Assembly (NCBI RefSeq): GCF_033115175.1
Contig: NC_084843.1
Span: 55,468,474 to 55,532,473, forward strand
Direction of reading: 5' to 3'
DNA: 64,000 nt
From: Lepus europaeus
Taxonomy: Eukaryota; Chordata; Mammalia; Lagomorpha; Leporidae
Part shown: positions 22,690-34,024 of the stretch, piece after piece
Numbering within the stretch: position 1 is the first letter of the stretch
Layout: every line of letters starts with the position of its first letter
Notes under the pieces: generated by a model
Database searches by the model: none
What the model saw: only the letters and a program-made list of their open reading frames with translations
What the model was told of the DNA's origin: nothing
Made by a program: the position numbers and the translations under genes

Positions 22690-24041
22690 AAAGTGTCTGT
22701 TTCACTTCTTAGCATAGAGTTAATCACATGTGTATCAGTTAATTGAAAATAGATGTTAGTGAAAAATGCGAGTGAGAATAATAAACGCCAGAGGAAAGGG
22801 GTCAGAGTATGGGTGGAAGGGTGTGAATAGTGGGAAGAATTATCACAATCCTAAATTTTTAACTGTGAAATGTATGAAGTCCACAACTGTAAAGCAGTAT
22901 AGTTCTGCACACATTCCTATGGACTTACTTCTAAAGGTACTGTTTAAAAACTTGCCATGGGACCTCAAACCCCTTTAAGCTGGGAGGTAAAAATAGCATT
23001 TCAAGTGTTAAAGGGATCATCTAGATAGAACTAAGTATTAAATTGATCATATAGATAAGATTAAGTATTTGGTAATAATAATGAACATAATTAAAAAGGA
23101 GTGAAAGCTCCAACATGGGAAGCAGTCCATACAAGGACAATCACCTTAAGTAGCACTCTGACCTCAGAATTTGTCCCTTAGGCATTCTGGTCTGGCTGAA
23201 AACCCCAGGGGAGCATTTTAGGCATGGAAAGACAGGACACTGTGGCAAAAAGTGTTCTACATGAAGGACCTCTGTGGGTGAGACCTCAGTGGAAAGTAGC
23301 AGCCAACAAAGAATGTACTTTTCTCTAAAGGGAAGAGAGAACTTGTACTTTGCTTATGGTCTTGCCAAGTTGTGGTTTCAAAAGGCTTCCACAGCCAAGG
23401 CAGCTCATGCCAAGAGTTTCAGGTGGTCACTGACATCATACATAAGAGTGTTAATTGTTAAACAAGAGTTATTGTGCACTAACTTCCCACACAGGATCTT
23501 TGTCCCTAAAGAATTGTATTATGAGAATTAATAGTAAAACTTATTCTCCCCACAAAAAAAAAGAATAATTTCCTTTTAGTGTATTAAGCAGAGAATACTG
23601 ATATTTCATAAGCTATAGTTATGTTTAAGAGCCCACAAAAGTTGTATCATTCTTAGATTTTTCTTTAAAGATAATTAAGTTTCTAAAAGGAAAGAGGGAG
23701 GAAGGAGGGAAGAGAAGGGTAAGAGAAGAAAAAAAAGTGAAATTACAGTCAATATGCATTAACTTTGAATAACCCTTGTCTGGACTGTCAAGGAACATTT
23801 TTTTCCTCTCTCTCTCTCTTGCTTATTTTCTTTTTCTGTCTCATACAAAGCACTAAACTCATTACATAGAACAGAGCTAATCCTTTGTATTTAAAGTTAA
23901 ATCAAAATGGATCTTGGTAGAAAAACAGGACAGAGAACAGGGGACGGAGGAGGAGGAAGGATGGGAGGGCAAGTGCAAGGGAAAAATTACTATGTTCCTA
24001 CTGTTGTATTTATGAAATACATTCAAATAAATAAATAAATG
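22690..24041 (+). mobile_element. Older L1 3' UTR and tail
   Basis: Parallels 2096-3215: AGTTAATTGAAAATAGATG, a purine-rich tract, AACTTGCCATGGGACC, GGCATGGAAAGACAGGACAC, a second purine tract, ATTACTATGTTCCTACTGTT and an A-rich (AAAT)n end at about 24041. It contains no ORF. The 5' boundary is uncertain because an A-rich run at 22565-22640 precedes it. Confidence 0.7.
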
Positions 24042-24489
24042 GCTTTTGGATTCTCTCTCCTTATCTCTCTGCCTTAAGTATTGTTTTCCAGGCCCTCCCC
24101 AAATCAGGTAACTAAAAAGCAAAAGATAAGTAACCTCAATTGAAGTAATGAAAAAAAAAAAAAGCACAAAGAGATGGCAGTTTGGTAATATATTTTTTTA
24201 AATTCAATTAAATAAAGTCTGAAATAAGTATTTCATATACAACTATATTGACCTCAAATATCAAGAGTATTGAGACAAGTATCACATGTGTTTATGGGGA
24301 TTCTAAAAAGGTGATCTCATAGAATTTAAAAATATAATGTTGGTTATAAAAGGCTAGATGGATAGGGAGAAGTTTATAAATGGGTACTAGGAGATAGCTA
24401 GATAGGAGAAAGTTCTGAGAGTCCATTGTCTGGGGAGATGTGTATAAATCAAGCACTGTATGGTATATTTCTCTATAAAAATAAGTAAG
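24042..24489. other. Unassigned stretch before the composite element
   Basis: No gene recognised. The candidate left TSD of the next element (AAAATAAG) is at 24478-24485. Confidence 0.5.
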
Positions 24490-25412
24490 CGAATAGAGAG
24501 CAGCAAGATGGCGGAATAGGAAGGGAGCACACTATTAGTCCGGGGGAGAGACAGATTAATAGAAGTGGAGATACTGCAGGGTCAAGGAAGAGTAGGGGAA
24601 GAAACAGCAGAGGAAACTCTTCTGGAACTAGTGATTCACAGTGGACCTGTGTGGAGAGTGTGGGAGCCCAAGTTCGGGACACCAGCGGCAGACTCAACGC
24701 ACCAGCGCTGGAACGCGAGGTGAGCCGAACCGCAATAGCCCAAGACACCAGCGGGCAAGCGGAAAGAGGAGACTAGAGGGAACAAGGCTTGAAACTCCGT
24801 GGGGAAAAGTTCACTAGGCTAACTAGAAGAGAGAAAGGAAAAAAAAAAAGTGACCAATACGGACACGAGTTTCTCTCTCTCTGCTCACCCCTCAAAGGCG
24901 AGCAAGACAAAGAGCAGGCGCCATTTTGGACATACGTCATAAGCAGGGCGACCTCAGGTCTGCACCGGCCCTGAGCCTAGCAGAAAAAGCTGACTCTGGG
25001 GAGAGGGGTGAAATAACAGGAGATTAGCATCTAACTTGGCAACCCAGTGGGAGACTGCAGAATTGGAGCCCACACCAAGGGCAGCACAGATTCCCTGTGT
25101 GGTCCTTGGGAAAGAGCTTCCAATCTCTGGCTCCTGTGGGTATATCATTTGCCTGCTAACTACCTCCAATTACGTTCAGCTGTGCGGAATTACTTCCCTT
25201 TTGAATCAAAAAAGAAAGAAAGAGAGATTTACCACACCTAACCTGGGAGTGTCATCTTTGACACACCCTCAACCCTGAGGAACCAAACACAGCTCTCAGT
25301 CCACACTCATCTCAAGCCTCTAAGGCTCCACTGAAAGCAGACAGTCCACTTAATATAGAGCCATAGTGTAACAAGAAAAAACTCCACAGTGAAGAAACCA
25401 AATATATCCAAC
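24490..25412 (+). promoter_or_regulatory. L1-type 5' UTR (internal promoter region)
   Basis: Begins near AGAGAGCAGCAAGATGGCGG. The CAAGATGGCGG at 24504-24514 matches the core of a YY1 site, which occupies the equivalent position at the start of primate L1 5' UTRs. The region is GC-richer than its surroundings and runs into ORF1. Promoter activity is inferred from position and motif only. Confidence 0.6.
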
Positions 25413-26448
25413 ATGCCAAACAACAAACGCAAAAACCGAGGTAACAAGAACAAGGAAGACACTATGACGCCCCCAAATGAAAAAGACCCCAAATCAAGAT
25501 TATGAAGATGATGAGATAGAAGAAATGCAAGAAGCGGATCTCAAAAAATTGATAAGAACATTAAGAAGTTCTCAAAAACAAATTCTTGAACTACAGAAAT
25601 CCTTCATGGACAAGATAGAAAATCTCTCTCGGGAAAATGAAATATTAAGGAGGAATCAAAATGAAATGAAACAACTAGTAGAACAGGAAACTGAGATAGT
25701 GACAAAAAACCACAATGAAATGAAGAATTCAATAGATCAAATGACAAACACATTAGAGAGCCTTAAAAACAGAATGGGCGAAGCAGAAGAGAGAATATCA
25801 GACCTAGAAGACAGAGAACAGGAAAGGAAACAGGCAAACCAAAGAAAAGAAGAAGAAATTAGAAATCTAAAAAATATTGTTGGGAATCTACAGGATAATA
25901 TTAAAAAACCAAACATTTGGGTTCTAGGAGTTCCTGAAGGCATGGAGAGGGAGAAAGGATTAGAAGGCATTTTCAGTGACATACTAGCAGAAAATTTCCC
26001 AGGTTTGGAGAAGGACAGAGGCACCTTAGTACAGGAAGCTTATAGAACCCCTAATAAACACGACCAAAAGAGATCCTCACCACGACATGTTGTAATCAAA
26101 CTCACCACAGTGAAACATAAAGAGAAGATCCTAAAATGTGCAAGAGAGAAACGTCAGATTACTCTTAGAGGATCTCCAATTAGACTCACAGCAGACTTCT
26201 CATCAGAAACCCTACAAGCTAGAAGGGAATGGCAAGATATAGCCCAGGTACTAAGAGAGAAAAACTGCCAACCCAGAATATTATATCCTGCAAAGCTCTC
26301 ATTTGTGAATGAAGGTGAAATTAAGACTTTTCATAGCAAACAGAAACTGAAAGAATTTGTTGCCACTCATCCTGCCCTGCAAAAGATGCTTAAAGATGTC
26401 TTACACACAGAAACACAGAAACATGGTCACCAATATGAAAGAAGGTAA
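25413..26448 (+). pseudogene. L1 ORF1 (RNA-binding chaperone), nearly open, one frameshift near the start
   Basis: ORF1p coats L1 RNA as a trimer and is needed for retrotransposition. The natural start looks to be ATG 25413 (MPNNKRKNRGNK), but that frame stops at about 25503. The rest is open for 323 codons from ATG 25477, so a single indel between these two frames breaks it. In the 323-residue frame, a long coiled coil spans about residues 25-140. An RRM-type start NIWVLGVPEG is at 146-155, and the C-terminal domain has SPRHVVIKL (201-209) and SPIRLTADFSSETLQARREW (233-252). Total length is close to primate ORF1p (338 residues). No ORF2 follows. The good preservation suggests a fairly recent copy. 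Confidence 0.9.
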
Positions 26449-28170
26449 AGGAAGGAAACCTCACAGCAAAAGATCACAGGAAGCTCAATTTCTCTTTGAC
26501 ATAGAATTAAACTCTGATGCTCTGTTAAATCAATGTGTTAAAGTAATCTATTATGTTCTCTTGATGTCTGTTAAATTCTAATTGTTCAAAAACAGCTGAA
26601 TTTTTATTAAGATCTAAGGGTTATTTAAATATGTGCTTATTTTCAAAGATTTGGATAATCACCTTGTAACAATGATCAAATTTAGTCTATGTTATGTCAT
26701 GATTTTAAGGAATCTTATTTCAACCAGATATTTTGGATTTTGAGCCTTCTTGGCATTCTTGACAGGCATTCAAAAAATCAAAGTTTCAAACAATCTGGTC
26801 TCTAAAATTTCCAGTAAATCTTGGACTTTGGTTTTTCCAGTTTGGGCCCAACTGAAAAAATCGAAGGACCTATGTCTGTCATCTTATAGAGACACCAACT
26901 AATCAGGCTATTTGGATTATATTAGAAGTACTGTCAAGATGTGATGTGGTACCAAACTTTAAGTTTCTATAATGGAAAATGCTATTAATACAAATGTTTG
27001 AGAATTAAAAAGTCTAATGTTCTTGTGTTACTAGACATGATAGTTATCTTAATGAGAAAGCCCCAGAGGCCTAAAGGGTTAAATACTTGTAAAATCCTAC
27101 AGGTGCTTTCAAAAATACTGTGAAGTAAGCAAGTGCCTCTTGTTGGTTGATGAGTTTATAATTTTAAACATGGCGACTTAAAGTCTTTTGTCATCCACAG
27201 TTATATATGATTTGCTGCTCATAAAACTAAAGCGTTGTTGGTTCTGTGTTTAGCTGTCGTCCTATAGGTTCCTATGGACTTTTTCCAGCCACTTTTATTG
27301 TATTCAGTACTTTGGGATGGCTCTGTAAACAGATGAAGCCAATAATGTATTAACAGTACCAACTGAGAGAAAGTATGGTTAACTGAGGTTACTAAAAACA
27401 AAAAGCAATTCAAATCAATTGGCAATCTACAAAAAGAGTTAAAGATTTTAAAAGCTATTATTAAAATTGCTATATTGGCCTACTATGCTATGTTATATGT
27501 GTGTACATATTGTATGTCCACATGGGGAAATTTTATTAAGAGTTTTATTTTAAATGGCTTATAGATAAGATTGTCCATAAATTTAAGCTGCTAAAATCAA
27601 TCAAAGATACATTTTAATTTGTGTGACCTGAATCTGTGTATCATATGTTTTAAACTTGTTGGTAGAAAGAAACTAAAAACATTTTAGATGGTTGTGCTTA
27701 AGTTTACTGGTTAAACAAACTACACCATGTTAGATATTTAAGAGGTGTTTTTAAATACATGATTCTTAAAATTTATAGAAGGCATTGGACCTTCTGGTAA
27801 ATGTTTTCTTAAGTTGTTATCTAATGGTTGAAACGGTTTGCTAAGTATTCATGTGATATTGCTATTGTCAGCAAGTGATCTAGGACTTGCTCCCTCATTT
27901 CTCTATTCTAAGCCCAACTTGTACTTTCATTTCTCTATTCTCTTCAAGGTAGGAAACTAATTCTATTATGAAGGAATCTGTAGGACGCACAATTTAATCT
28001 TTAGACCTTATAAAAGAGATGGCTAACATTTTTCTGTAATAGCACAGCCAAAATAAGAACTTAAATAATAATCTCATAGCTAGATTCTCTTCGCCATCAG
28101 CAAAGTATACAGTAAGTAGAAAAAACCTCCCTTTCAGACCAAAGGGAAAGAGAGTTTTAAAGTGAGAATA
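26449..28170 (+). other. Unassigned AT-rich middle part of the composite element
   Basis: Sequence resembles the normal L1 inter-ORF spacer for only about 40 bases after ORF1 (GGTAAAGGAAGG). It then departs into non-coding AT-rich DNA where ORF2 should begin. Its last 290 bases (from about 27884) are repeated at 45970-46260, so it belongs to the mobile unit. Origin unknown; it could be retroviral non-coding or older L1-derived sequence. Confidence 0.6.
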
Positions 28171-28802
28171 TATGGACCTGCCCTGGAGTCGAAGGATGCC
28201 CAGGTCAGAGCCACAGATCTTATTGGCTCTAAGCTGAAAAGCCCTTCACTCAGCCCAACTTCCAAAGTGACCACTGCAGCTGAGGGGATGGCCAAGTAGG
28301 GTCAGCAACATTGCAGGCAGAACTGTAAATTTCTTGTTAGAGATGCCCCCTGCCTTTACCTGGCCAGCTCTCCTCCCAGCCCAGCCAAGTTATGAAAGTC
28401 AACAGAGTGCCTTCCCCTAGGAGGTTCACACCTCCCTTAGGATATACCCCATGTGAAGAGATAGATAGGTCTGGGCCTCTTAACTTACAAGGCCTAAAGC
28501 CCAACAGATTATTATCAAGCCCCTTCTATCAGGTTCTATTTGCCTCTCAATCAGAAAACTTAATTGTAGCTTAGACAGCACCTTTCTTAGCTCCTCTAAT
28601 AATGACTCTGTCCTTTGTTCTAGACCCTGTCTAGCACACTTGGGCCTCATTCCTGTGTAATCATAACCTCTACTCTACCACCAATGGCTCTACTCCCTAC
28701 CTGTGTGTACTGGTGGTCCTCTTCCCCACTTAATGCTGTATAATTGTTCAAACCTGGTAAATGCCACTCTTAGGATCATTGGTTACTATCCTCACTCTGT
28801 CT
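28171..28802 (+). pseudogene. Retroviral protease-region remnant, gag part deleted (copy 1)
   Basis: Matches 46608-47542 of copy 2 minus its tandem duplication. Relative to copy 2, the about 350 bases carrying the gag-like zinc-knuckle region are missing at 28171-28174. The break shows short shared bases (ATATGG / AATGG) and no GT..AG borders, so deletion is likelier than splicing. No usable frame is left. Confidence 0.55.
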
Positions 28803-29258
28803 TTTATGACCTTGTCTAAATATGATCAGAGTCGGCACACTTGGAAGGCTTCCATAGCCTTGGCAACTCATGACGACAGCCTAGGGTGGTTACTGGCGCC
28901 ATAAACTAGAGTGTCAATTTGTTGGGTCAACAACAGGAGCCACTGTGCACTTGCTCCTCATGTGGGATCTCTGTCCTTAATGTGCTGTACATTGTGATTT
29001 AATGCTATAACTAGTACTCAAACAGTATGTTTCACTTTGTGTTTCTATGTGGGTGCAAACTGTTGAAATCTTTATACTAAATTGATCTTCTGTATATAAA
29101 GAGAATTGAAAATGAATCTTGATGCAAATGGAAGGGGAGAGGGAGCGAGAGAGGGGAGGGTTGTGGGTGGGAGGGAAGTTATGGGAGGGGGAAGCCATTG
29201 TAATCCATAAGCTGTACACTGGAAATTTATATTCATTAAATAAAAGTTAAAAAAAAGA
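28803..29258 (+). mobile_element. L1 3' tail of composite copy 1
   Basis: From TTTATGACCTTGTC onward the sequence follows the L1 3' UTR seen at 29560-29900 and 30000-30250: GGCTTCCATAGCCTTGGCAA, ACTAGTACT, ATCTTCTGTATATAAAGAGA, then a long G-rich purine tract (29130-29200) and AATAAAAGTTAAAA. This is presumably the part that L1 reverse transcriptase recognises. Confidence 0.85.
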
Positions 29259-29442
29259 AAGAAAATAAGCTAGAAGATAGGATTTTGGGTGCTTTCACTA
29301 TAAACAAATGCTAAATTTTTAATAGATAAGTGTATGTAGTCTGAACATTACACAATGTATACATGCACTAAAACATCACACCATACCCCTTAAATATGTA
29401 TAATTTATATATTTCTGTGAAATTTTTCAAAAATACACTCTG

Positions 29443-30256
29443 GAAAAAAAAAGAAGATCTAAATGAAAGATCTCTGTGAGTGAGATCCCAGTGGAAAGAA
29501 CGGGGCCATCAAAGAAGGAGGTACCTTTCTCTGAAGAGAGGAGAGAACTTCCACTTGGATTATGACCCTGTCAGAATAAGATCGAAGTTGGCGAACCCTA
29601 AAGGCTTCCATAGCCTTGGCAACTCATGACTAGAGCCTAGGGAGATTACTGACGCCATAAACAAGAGTGTCAAATTATTAAGTCAACAACAGGAGTCACT
29701 GTGTACTTACGTCTCATGTGCGATCTGTCCTTAATGTGTTGTCCAGTGTGAAGTAATGCTATGACTAGTACTGAAACAGTATTTTTACACTTTGTGTTTC
29801 TGTGTGGGTGCAAACTGATGAAATCCTTACTTAGTATATACTGAATCGATCTTCTGTATATAAAGATAATTGAAAATGAAAAAAAAAAAACCTTGGTTTT
29901 AAATTGGACATTGCACAGAAAATTAATCAATTTTTAAAAAATATCATGTAGGATCTCTGTCCTTAATGTGCTGTACATTGTGATTTAATGCTATAACTAG
30001 TACTCCAACAGTATTTTTCACTTTGTGTTGCTATGTGAGGGCAAACTGTTGAAATGTTTACTTAATATATACTAAACTGATCTTCTGTATATAAAAAGTA
30101 TTGAAAATGAATCTTGATGTGAATGGAAAGGAAGAGGGAGTGGGAAAGGGGAGGGTTGCAGGTGAGAGAGAAGTTATTGGTGGGGGGGAAGCCATTGTAA
30201 TCCATAAGCTGTACTTTGGAAATTTATATTCATTAAATAAAAGTTTAAAAACAAAA
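29443..30256 (+). mobile_element. L1 3' UTR and tail, 5'-truncated, two-unit type
   Basis: Begins at the A-run and GATCTAAATGAAAGATCTCTG. It has two successive copies of the ACTAGTACT..CTTCTGTATATAAA unit (about 29720-29880 and 29946-30115), separated by an internal A-run, then the G-rich tract and AATAAAAGTTTAAAAACAAA. No ORF is present. Confidence 0.85.
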
Positions 30257-30414
30257 AGAGCATTGGAAGGAAAAGGCAGATTTTAAAATACTTGGGAATT
30301 CTGCTGGACCTACACAGCCAATGTAATGGATCTAGTAAGAGTTGAGTTTCATTGCCCATAAGTCATATGAGAAAAAAACAGAACTGGGAAAATGGGTTTT
30401 GGTGGTGAGTGCAT

Positions 30415-30433
30415 ACACACACACACACACACA
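30415..30433. repeat. (CA)n microsatellite
   Basis: Nine to ten CA units immediately upstream of a SINE insertion. Confidence 0.9.
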
Positions 30434-30458
30434 GAAACTGTCCTAAAAAGCGGATGAT

Positions 30459-30800
30459 GGCCAGCGCAGTGGCTCAATAGGCTAACCCTCTGCCTTGAGG
30501 CGCCGGCACACCGGGTTCTAGTCCCGGTCAGGGCGCCGGATTCTGTCCCGGTTGCGCCTCTTCCAGGCCAGCTCTCTGCTATGGCCCGGGAAGGCAGTGG
30601 AGGATGGCCCAAGTGCTCGGGCCCTGCACCCCATGGGAGACCAGGAGAAGCATCTGGCTCCTGGCTTCAGATCAGTGTGGTACGCCGGCCACGGCAGCCA
30701 TTGGAGGGTGAACCAACGGCTAAAGGAAGACCTTTCTCTCTGTCTCTCTCTCTCTCACTGTCCACTCTGCCTGTCAAAAAAAATAAAATAAAATAAAAAT
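30459..30800 (+). mobile_element. C-repeat SINE, young type
   Basis: Head GGCCAGCGCAGTGGCTCAAT, GGGTTCTAGTCCCGGTCAGG, tail CTGTCAAAAAAAATAAAATA. The TSD AAAAGCGGATGAT (one mismatch) is at 30446-30458 and 30801-30813. Confidence 0.93.
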
Positions 30801-30813
30801 AAAAGCTGATGAT

Positions 30814-33800
30814 ACATGTATGTTACAAAAATGGGGAAAAAATGCATGGAGCTAAAAAATGTTTTGCACCAGATTAAATTTATCTTTAATTTCATTTTTC
30901 CATAAACATTTTGAAGAATGTGTGTGTGCGTGTGATGAAAGTGGGATAAAGGTGAAATTATTTTTTCTAACCAATCTTGCATAATTTAGCAACAAAGTAA
31001 TTACAATAAGCATTTATAACCCACAAAATATAAAAATAAATAGGAAGAAACGGAAGCCCCTTGTAATAGACTTCCAGTTCTTGAATGTAGATGAACCGTT
31101 GGAAACAGAAAAAAAAAAAAAAAAAGAAAAATCACCACAGCCAGAACCTCAAAGTAAAACTTTCCCAGGAAGCAGCCAGGAATGGATGCTAATGTTAGTG
31201 AGTGAAGGTACAAGGAAAAACAGGATATTTCCATAGTTTAAAATAACTCCCCACAAAATAGGTGTTAAATACTAAGAGAAAAGAGTAGCATTATAATGGA
31301 GAATCCTAGGAGACACCACCTAAATCAAGAAATCAAAGTCTTCCTCATTTGTCCTAAGACACAGGATCACCATGCAGCTCCTGTTGTAATGTACTGAGAA
31401 TACACCACATCACTTCTTGGTGGCTCTCCCTTAAAAGAGCTAACATTAACCAAATCACCCAGCATTAAAATATCAAATCAAATTGAGGGACATTCAACAC
31501 AATATTTGGCCAATTATCTTCAAAGTATAAAGGTCATGAATGACAAACCAGATCTGAGAAAAATTAACAGCTTGGGGCAGACCAAGAAGTCATCACTTTA
31601 ACAGGCAAGGTAAGACTCAGAGCTGGATCTAAGAACAAAAATGCAGTAGTAATGTAACAACTGGTAAAGTACACATAATGTCTATAGACCAATGAGTAGT
31701 ATTAGATCAATGCTAATTTCCAAATTTCAATACTCATAAGTATGTAACATATTAACATGAAGAAACTGGGTAAAGCATACATGGGAATTCTGTATTACTT
31801 TTCCAATTTTCAGGAAGCCTAAATTTAAAAATAAAAAAGTTGTGTATTTGCATTTACCTATTAACTAATAATGTTGAGCATCTTTTCATATACTGTTTTG
31901 TCTTTTGTGTATCTTCTTTAGATAATGTTTATTTAAAGAATTTTCCTATATTTAACTATTATTTGCCTTTTTATTTATACCTTTTATTTCTCAATAAATA
32001 GCCATTTTCACTTTTGTCTTGTTTTGGTAGAGTCATACCATTGAATACATTTCACTATTGGATAATAGCTTCAAAAATTTCAACATTATATTCAACTGAT
32101 GTTAAATATTACTGAATTTTGCAGTGGAAACAGATAAATCTCATTTCATCCATAGAATTTCTTGAAGCAATTATGGAGATCCCTCTGAATTGACATTCCT
32201 AACTGTCCCACTTGAAAAACAGGGACAGGGTTCAAAGGAGTAAAATATCACCACTACTGCTGGGAGAACACTGCTAGAATCTGTCAACACTTTAAAGGTT
32301 TCTAGAACATGACACATTCCTCACGGTTGCTCTGCAAAGCTGAAACTTGCTAATCAGAGAGATCATGGGAGGTCCTATTTTGCCCTAATTTTTTTCTGCT
32401 CAGACAACAGAAACTGGGCCTATTCTATGAGCCTGTAACAGAGGAGAGTATACTTGGATCCTAGCAAAGTATCTTTAAAAAAGAATACAAATCAGGAGGG
32501 ATTAACATACCAGAATCGCGTCTTTTCCAAATACTGATCATATCATATTCTTCCTTCCTAGTGCAGCTACTCAGTCAGTAGGGTTAGGAGTGAGGGCAAG
32601 TACTCTCATGAAGTCACAGGATGCATTTTGTTCATTTGCAGAAACCTGGAAACGAGAAGAGAATTGTTCTCTGTAAGCAAATTTGCTGTGTAATCTGATT
32701 TACATGTTTGTACAGTATCACATCCAGTAAAATCTGGTTTCTCTCAAAATTTTACAATTTTGGACAATAAATAATAAATTCTGCTATCTGTGGAGAAATG
32801 ACTAAAATGCTGTAAAATGTTCATCTGGATTTTTTTTTCTTTAGATAAATCATCTCTTTTATCTGGAGCATTAAAGTTCCAAGTAACATTAATAAAAGTG
32901 AGTTATTAGCAAGTGTGATGTTAAAACTTCTTGCCTGGAGTAACCATCCAATTGAAAACATTTTTTTTCTTTATTTCCCTCTTACCTAATGAATATATCA
33001 TAGTTTGTTCCCATATATAAAAAGCTATTATTGGTTTGTCAACAGAAAATGATCTCTCCAGAAAATGATTAAATTAGAATTGTGGCCATTAAGGTGAGGC
33101 TGAAATCAGCCTGGAATCCTGGTCACAGGGTAGGTATCCTGGAAGTACTAAGAAATAAGTGACTCAGCATCCACTTTAGGGAAACAGTCCATCTTGAATA
33201 CATGCCCTGCCTCAGGGTGGTTCTAGGTACCCTACTTCTCCCTCAGTTTATGCTTCCTTCATCTTTGCCCACCTACAAAGAGTCCCAGTTCCCGTAGGAG
33301 TGTCTGGATTGGTGGATATGAGGTTTAAGCCACAGGGATCACAGGAATCTGCATAGATTCCCTACTGGGAGGTGAATTACCCCATTGATGAGGAAATCCC
33401 AAACATGGACAGAGCTGTATGCTGGGAAGATCAATTAGCAAACATTCACCAAAATATGAACTCAGGAAAAAACTAAGATCTTGGAAATAATCAGAAATTG
33501 CTAGCTGTGAATGTTTAAGGGTATAATCAACATACTTTACAAAATACTTCAGGGTTAGCAATCCAAAAAAGTGATTCCATGCTAAGTGCTGGACAAAATA
33601 AAAGGTGAGGAACTTGGGAGTTCTTGTCCTAAGGTTATTTTTCGTGTCATTAGCAGTATGTGTGAACTGTGATGCAAAGTCTGCTCTAAGCCATGGGCAA
33701 AACATAGCAGTGAACATATTGACAAAATATTCACTATTCAATTTCTATTTCAGATGTTTAGTTGCACACTTAGATATGTAATACCAGATATAAATAAAAA

Positions 33801-34024
33801 ATGCACATATATATATTTCTGATAAATGCATATAGTTCCTGTTATTTCAGTGCCCTAGAGATTCATTCTTTAACAGCAACCCTTTCATACTTCACTGTTC
33901 TATAACTTACTGTCTGATGATGAGATTCAGGAAAATTTGAATCAACTCTCTAGTGTTCTGATGATAATTAAATTACATCATATAAGATAAATTATCTAAC
34001 ATCATCTGGAAAATAAGTATAGTG
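30814..34024. other. Unassigned stretch, mostly unique-looking
   Basis: No gene recognised. A short reversed L1 landmark (AATGTTGAGCATCTTTTCAT) at about 31835-31960 suggests a scrap of old L1 on the minus strand. An A-run lies at 31110-31127. Frames such as 33325-33741 (minus strand, 138 codons) have no recognisable domain. Confidence 0.45.

Larger units (their letters stand above)
24490..29258 (+). mobile_element. Composite non-autonomous element: L1 5' UTR + ORF1 + retroviral-like segment + L1 3' tail (copy 1)
   Basis: The order is L1-type 5' UTR (to 25412), ORF1 (25413-26448), unassigned AT-rich DNA (26449-28170), a retroviral gag-pro-like remnant (28171-28802), and the L1 3' tail (28803-29258) ending TTCATTAAATAAAAGTTAAA. 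There is no ORF2 at all, so it must rely on L1 enzymes in trans. The distal half recurs at 45970-48015 and 61753-62980. An 8-bp candidate TSD, AAAATAAG, lies at 24478-24485 and 29262-29269; it is weak because it abuts A-rich sequence. An ORF1-only plan is known for HAL1 elements; the retroviral part is not something I recall in them. Confidence 0.75.

Noticed and set aside
33325-33741. 138-codon minus-strand frame
   Set aside because: No signal peptide, domain or conserved motif; composition like the surrounding AT-rich DNA.
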